NCBI RefSeq assembly: GCF_022458895.1
Contig: NZ_JAINFL010000004.1
Span: 868,001-932,000 of the forward strand
Direction: 5' to 3'
DNA from: Roseihalotalea indica
GTDB taxonomy: Bacteria; Bacteroidota; Bacteroidia; Cytophagales; Cyclobacteriaceae
DNA: 64,000 nt
Every line of letters starts with the position of its first letter. The stretch's first letter is position 1. The notes below the pieces were generated by a model that saw only the letters and a list, made by a program, of their open reading frames with translations, ran no database searches and was not told the DNA's origin. A program made the position numbers and the translations under genes. Positions 27,187-35,861 of the stretch are shown here, in pieces.

Positions 27187-27712
27187 TCTTGTTTTCAATT
27201 TTAAAATAAGCGAAATCCTTTAAAGCTCATTGAGCAGAGAATCGACTACGTACAATCAATTGTTGTAATGACGAATGATGTTGGCAGGAGGCAGTAGGCG
27301 AGTTGCCGCCCCGCAGTAAACTGTTGGTCACCCACGTTACGTAGTCAGCATACTACCGTAAGTTTCAAGTTACTGATTGAAGGTGCCGAAATGTATCACC
27401 TTACGCTGTAACCGGTCATTGCCTGACAAACTGCCTACAGCCTACCGCGGGGCAGTCTACTGCTTACTAGCTCTGCCTCCTCCCAAGCCACCCGTCAATT
27501 CTTTCTTGATCGTACTTAGATTAGTCTATTCTAAAAATTTGCACTTCCTACAATTAACAGCTACTCATACCAATATGGTCTAGCGAGTCGTTTCCTTCAT
27601 TGGATATGCATTTTTTAACCAAACTTGCCTTTAAATATTAACTTTTTCCTACAGAGTTGCTATTTAGTAGTTATTATTGTGAATAATACTGTTTCTTGAT
27701 CCTTAGAATACA
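27187..27712. other. 526-base gene-free region with an imperfect inverted repeat
   Basis: No credible gene is seen between the dipeptidase and the ThuA/PQQ fusion gene. Small open frames here (for example 27377-27583) have no family features and run through the repeat described separately at 27283-27484. The A/T-rich final 120 bases probably hold the promoter of the downstream lipoprotein gene. Confidence 0.5.
27283..27484. repeat. imperfect long inverted repeat, possible small mobile or REP-like element
   Basis: The left arm 27283-27327 and right arm 27434-27484 are related as reverse complements. GGCAGGAGGCAG matches the right-arm end at 11 of 12 bases. The 20-mer at 27308-27327 matches 27434-27453 at about 16 of 20. 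A 6-nt indel lies between the two blocks. The arms enclose about 106 bases. No transposase is present. This could be a miniature inverted-repeat element or a structured RNA. Confidence 0.4.
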
Positions 27713-30700
27713 ATGAGATTTTACAAACCCTCGACAATCTACAAAAGACTTTTAGTGCTACTTTTAGGACTGACACCCCTACTTTATACCTCCTGTGGTA
27801 ACCAAAGAGATGGTGACCCGATAGTACTGGTCTTCTCGAAAACTTCCGGATTTCATCATGCTTCTATTCCCAAGGGCATTGCCGCTATAGAGAAGTTAGG
27901 TGAAGAAAATGGTTTTGCGGTGGATACCACCACCAATGCCGCCATGTTTCAGGAAGATTCCCTGGCAAAATATGCGGCAGTTATCTTTCTCAACACTACC
28001 GGTAATGTCTTAGACTACCGTCAGGAAGCTGCTTTTGAGCGTTATATTCAATCAGGCGGAGGTTTTGTGGGCGTTCATGCGGCTAGTGATACCGAATATG
28101 ACTGGGGCTGGTATGGCCGCCTGGTAGGTGCTTATTTCAATGGACACCCGGTCCCTCAGGAAGCTAAATTCACTATCAAAGACCGGAGCTTTGCGGCTAC
28201 TGAGTTCTTTCAGGATACCCTCTGGACCCGTACCGATGAGCTATATAACTTTAAAAACCTCAACCCCGACGTGCACGTGCTACTCACCATTGACGAATCC
28301 TCCTATGAGGGCGGTACCAATGGCGATTACCACCCCATGAGTTGGTACCATGAGTACGACGGAGGGCGCGCCTTCTTCACCGCTCTGGGGCATACGGACG
28401 AAAGCTACCAGGAAGAGAACTATCTGAAGCACCTGCTCGGTGGTATTGAATATGCCATAGGTGATAATGAAAAGCTAAACTATTCTCAGGCTACCACTCA
28501 GTTGCCACCCAACCCAGACCGTTTCTCTAAAGTACAACTCTCGCAGGGTGAGTTTTATGAGCCTACGGAAATGGCCGTCTTGCCTAACCTCGATATTCTC
28601 ATCACGCAACGCCGGGGCGAAATCATGCTGTACCAGCAGGAAACGGGCTCGGTTAAGCAAGTGGGATTTTTAGATGCTTACTTCAAAACATCCGTTCAGG
28701 GTGTTAACGCGGAAGAAGGCGTGTTGGGGATCACCAAAGATCCTGACTTTGAGAACAATCACTGGATTTACATTTATTACAGCCCGGCTGACGTTTCAGT
28801 CAATCGCCTTTCCCGATTTACCTACGAAAATGATACGGTAGATAATGCTACGGAACAAGTGATTCTGGAGGTGCAGTCTCAGCGTGAGATATGCTGCCAT
28901 ACGGGTGGCTCACTGGCTTTTGGTCCTGATGGGCTTCTGTTCCTTTCCACCGGGGATAACTCTACTCCTTTCAACGAACCTGACCAGCAATATGTCAACA
29001 ATGGTTATGCTCCTCTGAATGACGAACCGGGCCACCGGCAATACGACGCTCGTCGCTCTTCTGGTAATACCAATGACTTACGCGGTAAGATTCTCAGAAT
29101 TAAGGTGAACGAGGATGGCAGCTATGATATACCTGAAGGAAACCTGTTCCCGGAAGGAAACGACAAAGCCAGACCGGAGATTTACGTAATGGGTAACCGT
29201 AACCCGTACCGAATTTCAGTAGACCAGAAAAACGGCTACCTGTACTGGGGCGAGGTAGGTCCCGATGCCCGACAGGATAGCCTGCGAGGACCAAAAGGCT
29301 ACGATGAGGTGAATCAGGCCCGAAAGGCAGGCTTTTTTGGCTGGCCCCTGTTTGTCGGTAATAACTATGCCTACCACGAGTATAATTACACTAACGGGGA
29401 GGTAGCTGACGAAGCATTTGATCCTAAAAAACCGCTTAACAATTCCCGCAATAACACCGGCCTGACGGAACTGCCCGAGGCGAATCCGGCTTTTATCTGG
29501 TACCCTTACGACGCTTCTTCTGACTTTCCACAGGTAGGAACCGGTGGACGTAATGCTATGGCTGGACCAGTCTACTATACGGATATGTTTCCGGAAGATA
29601 CCCGTCTACCCGATTACTATAATGGCAAACTTATTATTTACGATTGGATTCGAGGCTGGATCAAAGCCGTAACTCTTCAGGAAAATGGGGATTTTGATAA
29701 AATGGAACCCTTCTTCGAAGATATTCAGGTCAATTCTCTGATTGATATGGAAGTTGGACCGGATGGCAAACTGTACCTGCTGGAGTACGGAAATGGCTGG
29801 TTTGCTAAAAACGACGATTCTGGTCTGGCAAGAATAGATTTTAACGCCGGAAATCTCCCTCCTAAGATTGCCAGCCTCCAGGTTAATGAAACTTCAGGAG
29901 CACTGCCTTTTGAAATTCAGGCCAAAGTAGAAGCTCAGGACCCGGAAGAAAAACAACTGACTTACGTATGGAATTTAGGCAATGGCGAGACTCAAACAAC
30001 CACTACCCCCGAACTTACCTATGCCTATAGCAAAGCTGGCGGATACGATGTTACCGTAGAGGTAAAAGACGCTGAAGGGGCTTCCTCCACAAGTAATCCG
30101 GTAGCTCTATATGCGGGCAACACGGCACCCAATGTAAGTATTGAGGTCACCGAAGGTAATCGCTCGTTTTATCTGCCAGGTGTGCCCTTTAGCTATGCGG
30201 TGCAGGTGTCTGATCCGGAAGACGGAAATGAGATTGTTGAAGACAACCTGATGGTGTCTATGGATTACGTAGAAGGATATGACAAAGCTGAGGATAATAT
30301 GGGCCATCAGGAAGGTGAAGCTTTGATTGAGGGTAAAAACCTAACCCTTAACCTCGATTGTAAAAGTTGCCACAAAGAAAATGAGAAATCCATAGGGCCT
30401 GCTTACCAGCTAGTGGCTGAAAAGTATCACGAAGATGCTTCTGCCACTAACTACCTGGTTCAAAAGATCATTAATGGCGGTGGCGGTGTATGGGGCGAAA
30501 CGCAAATGCCCGCTCACCCCGATCTGGCAGAAGGTGATGCTACTCAGATTGTAGCCTGGATTCTTTCACTAGGCGGCGAAGGCAGCCGGGAGCCTTCCTT
30601 ACCAGCTACGGGGACTATCACTCCCGAAGACGAAAACCCGAATGCAGCCTTAGTGCTTACAGCAAGCTATACCGATCAGGGTGGGCAGAATATTAAATCG

Positions 30701-31132
30701 CTTACGCAGCGAGCTGTTCTATCACTCAATAGCAATATGGTTTCATTCTCAGGCCGGGAAAGCATCGAAGGCTTCTCCCCTATGGCGTTTAACGGCAACC
30801 GCCTTTTAGTATACCCTGACCAGTCCGGATGGTTTGCATTAGATAGTTTGGATTTGAGCCATGTTACATCAGTCAATGTGATGAGCGGTTGGCGAGAGGC
30901 TCCCAGCAGCGGATTAAACTTTGAATTGCGCCTGGATGCGCCCGATGGCGAAGTGCTCGGTACCGGAAAAATGGCAACCCCAAAAGCAGGACAGCAAAAC
31001 GGGGTAACTGCCATCACCATTAACCCGGTTGCCGACGGTCAATTCCACGATGTGTACTTTATTTATCAGCCGTCAGGTGAGCAGGAAACCATGCAGGGTG
31101 GAGTAATGGGTGTGCAGTTTAATGGCGAATAG
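27713..31132 (+). CDS. ThuA - PQQ-type sugar dehydrogenase - PKD - cytochrome c fusion lipoprotein
   Basis: This 1139-residue lipoprotein (lipobox YTSC) is a multi-domain fusion. About 35-245 are a ThuA-like glutamine-amidotransferase-fold domain (VLVFSKTSGFHHASIP, GVHAASDTEYDW). About 270-710 are a soluble-glucose-dehydrogenase-type beta-propeller (GSDH/sorbosone dehydrogenase family, PQQ-linked), with EICCHTGGSLAFGPDG and GNRNPYRISVD. About 716-805 are a PKD domain. A cytochrome c domain follows with haem motif CKSCH (C883-H887) and distal Met in TQMPAHPD. The final 140 residues form a beta-rich, CBM6-like end. It probably oxidises a sugar or polyol outside the cytoplasm and passes electrons to its own haem. 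It is monocistronic, with a strong terminator after it. Confidence 0.9.
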   Translation: MRFYKPSTIYKRLLVLLLGLTPLLYTSCGNQRDGDPIVLVFSKTSGFHHASIPKGIAAIEKLGEENGFAVDTTTNAAMFQEDSLAKYAAVIFLNTTGNVLDYRQEAAFERYIQSGGGFVGVHAASDTEYDWGWYGRLVGAYFNGHPVPQEAKFTIKDRSFAATEFFQDTLWTRTDELYNFKNLNPDVHVLLTIDESSYEGGTNGDYHPMSWYHEYDGGRAFFTALGHTDESYQEENYLKHLLGGIEYAIGDNEKLNYSQATTQLPPNPDRFSKVQLSQGEFYEPTEMAVLPNLDILITQRRGEIMLYQQETGSVKQVGFLDAYFKTSVQGVNAEEGVLGITKDPDFENNHWIYIYYSPADVSVNRLSRFTYENDTVDNATEQVILEVQSQREICCHTGGSLAFGPDGLLFLSTGDNSTPFNEPDQQYVNNGYAPLNDEPGHRQYDARRSSGNTNDLRGKILRIKVNEDGSYDIPEGNLFPEGNDKARPEIYVMGNRNPYRISVDQKNGYLYWGEVGPDARQDSLRGPKGYDEVNQARKAGFFGWPLFVGNNYAYHEYNYTNGEVADEAFDPKKPLNNSRNNTGLTELPEANPAFIWYPYDASSDFPQVGTGGRNAMAGPVYYTDMFPEDTRLPDYYNGKLIIYDWIRGWIKAVTLQENGDFDKMEPFFEDIQVNSLIDMEVGPDGKLYLLEYGNGWFAKNDDSGLARIDFNAGNLPPKIASLQVNETSGALPFEIQAKVEAQDPEEKQLTYVWNLGNGETQTTTTPELTYAYSKAGGYDVTVEVKDAEGASSTSNPVALYAGNTAPNVSIEVTEGNRSFYLPGVPFSYAVQVSDPEDGNEIVEDNLMVSMDYVEGYDKAEDNMGHQEGEALIEGKNLTLNLDCKSCHKENEKSIGPAYQLVAEKYHEDASATNYLVQKIINGGGGVWGETQMPAHPDLAEGDATQIVAWILSLGGEGSREPSLPATGTITPEDENPNAALVLTASYTDQGGQNIKSLTQRAVLSLNSNMVSFSGRESIEGFSPMAFNGNRLLVYPDQSGWFALDSLDLSHVTSVNVMSGWREAPSSGLNFELRLDAPDGEVLGTGKMATPKAGQQNGVTAITINPVADGQFHDVYFIYQPSGEQETMQGGVMGVQFNGE

Positions 31133-31192
31133 ATAGTAAAATCCTTACCCTCAAACGCTAACGAAGACTATATGCTTCAGAAGCGTTAAAAG

Positions 31193-31244
31193 AAAGGTTC
31201 TGTAATGCTTCTGACAGGTAGCGTTGCAGAACCTTTTTATTTTT
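31193..31244 (+). terminator. strong rho-independent terminator
   Basis: AAAGGTTCTG (31193-31202) pairs perfectly with CAGAACCTTT (31227-31236), and the stem continues inward with TAATGC/GCGTTG allowing G-T pairs. A T-rich run TTTTTATTTTT follows directly. It lies 60 bp after the stop of the ThuA/PQQ fusion gene. Confidence 0.88.
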
Positions 31245-31404
31245 AGCTCAGGGCCGGAACAGCCAAAAAGTTACGCTTTTTCATTCCTGTTCGAGGATAA
31301 TGAGAGACGATAGATCTTTTTGTTAGATTAGAGAAAACTCTATTACTGAAAAACCTAATATTTATCCGTAATAGCAGTATCTTATTCAGTCTAATGTCAT
31401 TGAT

Positions 31405-32766
31405 ATGAAAAGACCAGTACACCTCCTAATCCTGATATTCAGTCTACTTCTAACATCTCAGGCTTTTGCGCAGCTATCGCAGCAGGCAAGAGATAGCATT
31501 AACCGGCTGAGCCAACAGGATCATCAGCTTATGATGCAACAGCTAGGCATTACCCAACTTCGCCCCGGCCCTTCAGGTGATCCCTCCGCTCCTAATGCTG
31601 CCAATTCGGACGAAGCAAAAGCATCGCCTTATACCAGTTTACCTGACCCCCTGGTTTTTAATGACGGCACTCCGGTAACTACCCCTCAGGAGTGGGAAAA
31701 ACGAAAGCCTGAGATTGAAGAAGATTTTTCCCGGGAGATATACGGCAGGGTCCCAGACCGTACCCCCGAGGTGCGCTGGGAGGTGGTGAGTGAAAAAGAT
31801 ACGGTAGAAGGAGAATATCCTATCCATATGAGAGAATTACGAGGCCATGTTGATAATAGCAATTACCCGGAAATTGATGTAACCATAGAGATGACGCTTG
31901 CCACTCCTGCCGAAATTTCCACAGCTGTGCCGGTAATACTGGAGTTTAGCTGGAACTTCCCGGCAAACTGGCCCCGACCACAGCAAGATGGTCCTACCTG
32001 GAAAGAGCAGCTGCTAGCCAAAGGCTGGGGATACGCCCGGCTGATCCCTACCAGCTACCAGGCCGATAACGGGGCCGGGCTGCGAGAAGGTATCATCGGG
32101 TTGGTAAACCAAGGCAAGCCTCGCAAGCTCGATGATTGGGGTGCTTTGCGAGCCTGGGCCTGGGGAGCTAGCCGGGCAATGGATTACTTTGAAACCAACG
32201 ATGATGTAGACGAGCAACAGGTCGTTATTGAAGGACTCTCTCGTTATGGAAAAGCTGCTTTAGTGGCACTAGCGTATGAACCCCGCTTTGCTATGGGTCT
32301 AATAGGTTCTTCCGGAGCAGGAGGAGCAAAAATACTACGAAGGGTATTTGGCGAACAGGTAGAGAACCTGGCCTCATCGGGTGAGTACCACTGGTTTGCG
32401 CCAAATTTCATTAAATATGCTGGTCCTTTAACTCCCAATGACCTGCCTGTAGATGCTCATGAACTCATTGCCTTATGTGCTCCTCGCCCTATCTTCATTA
32501 GCGTAGGGGCTCCCGATGTGGAAGGACAGTGGATTGATGCTAAAGGAATGTTTCTGGCGGGTGTCCACGCCAGCCCGGTTTATGAATTAGTCGGTAAAAA
32601 AGGGTTAAATACAACGACCTTTCCTCCCCAGGAAACTGCTTTGTTAGAGGGTGACATTGCCTTTCGGCAGCACGAAGGAGGCCATACGGTAGGTCCTAAC
32701 TGGCCCTATTTCATTCAGTTTGCCGAACGTTATTTTCACTCCGAACCAAGCGCAAAGAATAAATAG
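31405..32766 (+). CDS. CE15-like glucuronoyl esterase / alpha-beta hydrolase, exported
   Basis: This 453-residue protein has a signal peptide (cleavage after AFAQ, about residue 23). The alpha/beta-hydrolase core resembles carbohydrate esterase family 15, which cleaves ester links between lignin alcohols and glucuronic acid on xylan. Nucleophile motif GLSRYGKAAL gives S279, and EGGHTVGPNWPYF gives H427. In the canonical family the strand after the nucleophile ends in a catalytic Glu (QESG); here it reads IGSSGAGG (S302/S303), so that acid is missing. The acid is probably supplied from GAPDVEGQWID (D371, E373 or D378), as reported for some bacterial members. It sits alone between two terminators, with no xylan enzyme beside it. 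Confidence 0.82.
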   Translation: MKRPVHLLILIFSLLLTSQAFAQLSQQARDSINRLSQQDHQLMMQQLGITQLRPGPSGDPSAPNAANSDEAKASPYTSLPDPLVFNDGTPVTTPQEWEKRKPEIEEDFSREIYGRVPDRTPEVRWEVVSEKDTVEGEYPIHMRELRGHVDNSNYPEIDVTIEMTLATPAEISTAVPVILEFSWNFPANWPRPQQDGPTWKEQLLAKGWGYARLIPTSYQADNGAGLREGIIGLVNQGKPRKLDDWGALRAWAWGASRAMDYFETNDDVDEQQVVIEGLSRYGKAALVALAYEPRFAMGLIGSSGAGGAKILRRVFGEQVENLASSGEYHWFAPNFIKYAGPLTPNDLPVDAHELIALCAPRPIFISVGAPDVEGQWIDAKGMFLAGVHASPVYELVGKKGLNTTTFPPQETALLEGDIAFRQHEGGHTVGPNWPYFIQFAERYFHSEPSAKNK

Positions 32767-32814
32767 CCCTAATTATACCTTAGCCCCTGTTCATACTCGA
32801 AGAAGAATAAATAT

Positions 32815-32841
32815 TTGATTCTAGCTGATTGAATCAATTTT
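32815..32841 (+). terminator. terminator-like hairpin after the CE15-like gene
   Basis: TTGATTC (32815-32821) and GAATCAA (32831-32837) form a perfect 7-bp stem with a 9-nt loop, followed by TTTT. It lies about 50 bp after the esterase stop. The stem is A/T-rich, so strength is moderate. Confidence 0.5.
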
Positions 32842-32929
32842 CTACAGGCATCTATATAGCAACTCTAAACGCTCTTTCTTTTGTGTATTGAGTACTGGGA
32901 GGCTGTATAAAGAAAACACTATGCTTATC

Positions 32930-32950
32930 AGCGCTTCCTAGGGAAGTGCT
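32930..32950 (-). terminator. hairpin just after the sodium symporter gene
   Basis: AGCGCTTCC and GGAAGTGCT form a 9-bp stem (one G-T pair) with a 3-nt loop, ending 4 bp beyond the minus-strand stop at 32955. It is positioned as the 3' end of the SusC-to-symporter transcript. No clear T-run follows. Confidence 0.45.
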
Positions 32951-32954
32951 TTAA

Positions 32955-34481
32955 CTATATCGCTTTTCGTCCCTCTCTTAGGGATACTTTCAATAAGTCC
33001 TGATGTTTTCCGAAGAATTTACCCATTAAAAACCCTACAACGAAGATTGCGACTGTTCCTACCACAATTGCCAGATTGGTATGTAATGAGCTCGCAAATT
33101 GCACCCAGACGCCATCGGTAAAATATACCGGCGACAGACTGACCCAGAAGATAACCAGCACCCCGACCAATACTCCTATGGCAGCATCTACATTGCGCGC
33201 TTTGCGAGAAATATAGCCCAACAAAAACAAACCGAGCATGCCTCCGCTAAAGATGGACGAGAGCGCCCACCAGGCATCCAGCGCGCTTTTCACCTGCGTC
33301 ATAGCCAGGGCAACCACAATGCCTATACTACCGATTACCGCCGAAGAGAGATACAACACTCGCATGGATGCTTGATCCGATGTTGACTTGGCGTATTTTT
33401 GATAATAATCGGTGAGCACAATGGTGGCGGTGCTGTTCAGGCTAGTTGAGATGGTACTCATGCCTGCCGCAAAAATAGCCGCAATCAGTAAGCCGGTAAT
33501 GCCTACAGGAAGTCCGTTGACAATGAAATAAGGAAATACCCGGTCAGCCATGTCAACGGCCAGCAGTTCCTGAGGGAGCAACTCCGGGTACGCTTTATAG
33601 TAGGAAAAAAGGGCCGTGCCGATGAAGAAAAACAACAGGGATACTGGCACGTATAGCAGCCCGCCCATCCAGGTAGAGAATTTGGCTTCTTTCTCGGTTT
33701 TGGTGGTCATGTATCGTTGCACATAATTCTGATCGATACCGTAGTTTTGCAGGTTAATGAATAGCCCGTAGATCAGGATGACCCAGAAGGTAGATTCAGA
33801 GAAATTAAAGTCAAAACTACCCAGGCTAAACTTGTTGTTCTCACTGGCAATGGCAAAGGTTTGGACCGGCCCCTCGGGCATGGAAAACAGCAGCACCAGA
33901 ATACAGGCTAGTGCCCCGCCAATCAGGACAAAGCCCTGAATGGCATCGGTCCAGACTACGGCCTGTATGCCCCCCATCATGGAATAGAACATGACCGTAG
34001 CCCCAGTGATGATGATGATAAGCCGGATATCCCAGCCGAACAGGGCGTTCATGGGCAGGGCCAGCAAATAGAGAATGGACCCCATGCGGACCAGTTGGGT
34101 CAGTAGGTAGCAAGCCGAGGCATAGGTGCGCGCCCAGGGACCAAAACGTTTTTCCAGAAAGGTGTAGGCCGATACGCTGTTTACTCCCCGGTACAGCGGC
34201 ACAAAGTACTTGACGGCGAAAAAGACCGCGATAGGAATGGACAGGCTAAACACAAAGCTGTTCCAGTTGGTCTGATACGCATTTCCCGGTAATGCGAGAA
34301 AGCTGATGCTACTCACAAAGGTGGCAAAGATAGACATACCCACCACCCAGGATGGAATGGCACCGCCCCCGGAGGTAAACGCAGAAGATGTTTTATTACG
34401 GTAATAAAATGAAGCTCCAAACAGGACAATGCCTGCCACATAGACGAGAAAAACAATAAGATCAGTTAGCGGAAGTGTCAA
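32955..34481 (-). CDS. sodium:solute symporter (SSS family)
   Basis: This 508-residue inner-membrane transporter has about 13 helices and the SSS hallmarks: an unwound first helix region (GGGAIPSWVVGMSIFATFVSSISF), the central ATVMFYSMMGGIQAVVWTD segment, and AAIFAAGMSTISTSLNS, where sodium-coordinating serines lie in this family. Relatives carry sugars, sialic acids or other carboxylates. It starts 12 bp after the 412-residue BNR protein, so it is the last gene of the SusC-SusD-propeller-symporter operon. It should bring the released monomer across the inner membrane. Substrate identity is open: neighbours hint at a sialic-acid-like or other acidic sugar, but the propellers lack true sialidase signatures. 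Confidence 0.9.
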   Translation of the reverse strand: MTLPLTDLIVFLVYVAGIVLFGASFYYRNKTSSAFTSGGGAIPSWVVGMSIFATFVSSISFLALPGNAYQTNWNSFVFSLSIPIAVFFAVKYFVPLYRGVNSVSAYTFLEKRFGPWARTYASACYLLTQLVRMGSILYLLALPMNALFGWDIRLIIIITGATVMFYSMMGGIQAVVWTDAIQGFVLIGGALACILVLLFSMPEGPVQTFAIASENNKFSLGSFDFNFSESTFWVILIYGLFINLQNYGIDQNYVQRYMTTKTEKEAKFSTWMGGLLYVPVSLLFFFIGTALFSYYKAYPELLPQELLAVDMADRVFPYFIVNGLPVGITGLLIAAIFAAGMSTISTSLNSTATIVLTDYYQKYAKSTSDQASMRVLYLSSAVIGSIGIVVALAMTQVKSALDAWWALSSIFSGGMLGLFLLGYISRKARNVDAAIGVLVGVLVIFWVSLSPVYFTDGVWVQFASSLHTNLAIVVGTVAIFVVGFLMGKFFGKHQDLLKVSLREGRKAI

Positions 34482-34493
34482 AGGGGAAAAAGG

Positions 34494-35732
34494 TTAATTG
34501 GATACGGTTGATAGGGAGTTTTCAAAGACCTCCAGGGTCTTTTTATCTAGCTTTCGGAAATTCTTGATCCGGTGAAACGTGAGAAAATTAGCATCATGAA
34601 AGTTCTCCGCCCCTCCTACTCCATCGTCGTAGGCAGTGCGGGACAGGAAGATCATATCATTTCCCTCAAACTGCCAGTCTACGTAGTTGAAGCCATGTTT
34701 CTCCACATCCGGGTGTTGTAACAGGATTTTGTGTACGGTCCAGTTTCTTAAGTCCGGCGAGCTGCACAGCGCCTGGGTATTGCGAATACGGGCCGGACGG
34801 GTTTCTCCCTTAAATTCCTCAGGAATGTAGTTAGCGATGGTCCAGTAGCGCTGAGAAGCGGAGTCGTAGCGAATGGTAAACTTCTTGGAACCACCCGGAA
34901 AGTCCAGGAAATCAGTTTCAGGATTGAAGGTGGCTTTTTTCCCGTCGGGGCTGATGTGCACGATAGCGGCTTTGTCCTGAGCGTTTTCCTGGGTATTGTC
35001 GGCTCGCAACAGGTCAATGATCTCTCCTTTGGGCGTCAACACGGCGTTGCCTTCAATCCACCCGCCGAAGTGGCCGTCCAGGTAAGTTGAGTCATACCCC
35101 AGCTTATTGCTGCCGGTCCAGTTGGCAGCGTTCAGCAAGTCAGCTTCTACCGGGATTGACATCATAAAGGCACTGTAGCGCTTGCCCCACTTAGTTGTAT
35201 TCGCCTTGGCATATTCCATAGCCCGCCACAAGCGTCCTTCGTGCTCAATCACAGGCATGGGCGCACAGTGATACTCTCCGGCCCGAATCAGCCCCTGTTT
35301 ATCATCTTCTGGTTCGGTCCAGGTCTTTCCATGATCGGTTGACTTCCGGATAATCATATTGCCGTGGTGCCGGTCGGTGCCCAGAAAATACAGAGCACCC
35401 CGATGCGTAAATAGTTTAGACCAGAACTGCCCGTCTACTTCTGAGATTTGCTTCCAGCTTTTGCCCTGATCTGATGAAGTGTAAACCCGAGAAGTGGCTT
35501 TTACATGCTCGTTGGATTCCGGCCCGAAGAAGTCATGCGAAGCCACATAATCACCGTTGGGCAGGGTGCAGATGCTGGGCGAGCCAATGTACCTGCCCGA
35601 AGCAGCCGGACTGTAGGCCACAATAGTGCCGGGCACTTTAGAAAAATCAGTTTTTTGACCATACCCGGTTCCGCTCAGGAGAAACAAAATCAGGGTACAG
35701 CAAATTGTGATCAGATTAGTAGCAAACTTCAA
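34494..35732 (-). CDS. BNR/Asp-box beta-propeller protein (sialidase-like fold)
   Basis: This 412-residue exported protein has a signal peptide ending near GYG. Two clear Asp boxes are present (SSDQGKSW and STDHGKTW), and the repeating S.D.G..W pattern fits a six-bladed sialidase-type propeller. The N-terminal position where sialidases have F/Y-R-I-P instead reads RYIGSPSICTLPNGDYV, so the substrate-binding Arg-Ile-Pro is absent. It could be a glycosidase or lyase acting on another acidic sugar, or a non-catalytic binding protein. It lies 129 bp after a second, different BNR protein and 12 bp before the symporter. Annotation pipelines would probably call it exo-alpha-sialidase; I would not without the motif. 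Confidence 0.75.
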   Translation of the reverse strand: MKFATNLITICCTLILFLLSGTGYGQKTDFSKVPGTIVAYSPAASGRYIGSPSICTLPNGDYVASHDFFGPESNEHVKATSRVYTSSDQGKSWKQISEVDGQFWSKLFTHRGALYFLGTDRHHGNMIIRKSTDHGKTWTEPEDDKQGLIRAGEYHCAPMPVIEHEGRLWRAMEYAKANTTKWGKRYSAFMMSIPVEADLLNAANWTGSNKLGYDSTYLDGHFGGWIEGNAVLTPKGEIIDLLRADNTQENAQDKAAIVHISPDGKKATFNPETDFLDFPGGSKKFTIRYDSASQRYWTIANYIPEEFKGETRPARIRNTQALCSSPDLRNWTVHKILLQHPDVEKHGFNYVDWQFEGNDMIFLSRTAYDDGVGGAENFHDANFLTFHRIKNFRKLDKKTLEVFENSLSTVSN

Positions 35733-35861
35733 AATCTAACAGGTTAGTTGTATAACAGTAGGTCAATGCCTGAATATATCATTTTCTCAGGACTCATGGT
35801 ATAGAGCGTCGCTCCTTCTCCAACAAATCCATGCATATTTTTAATAGTTATTACCTCAATA

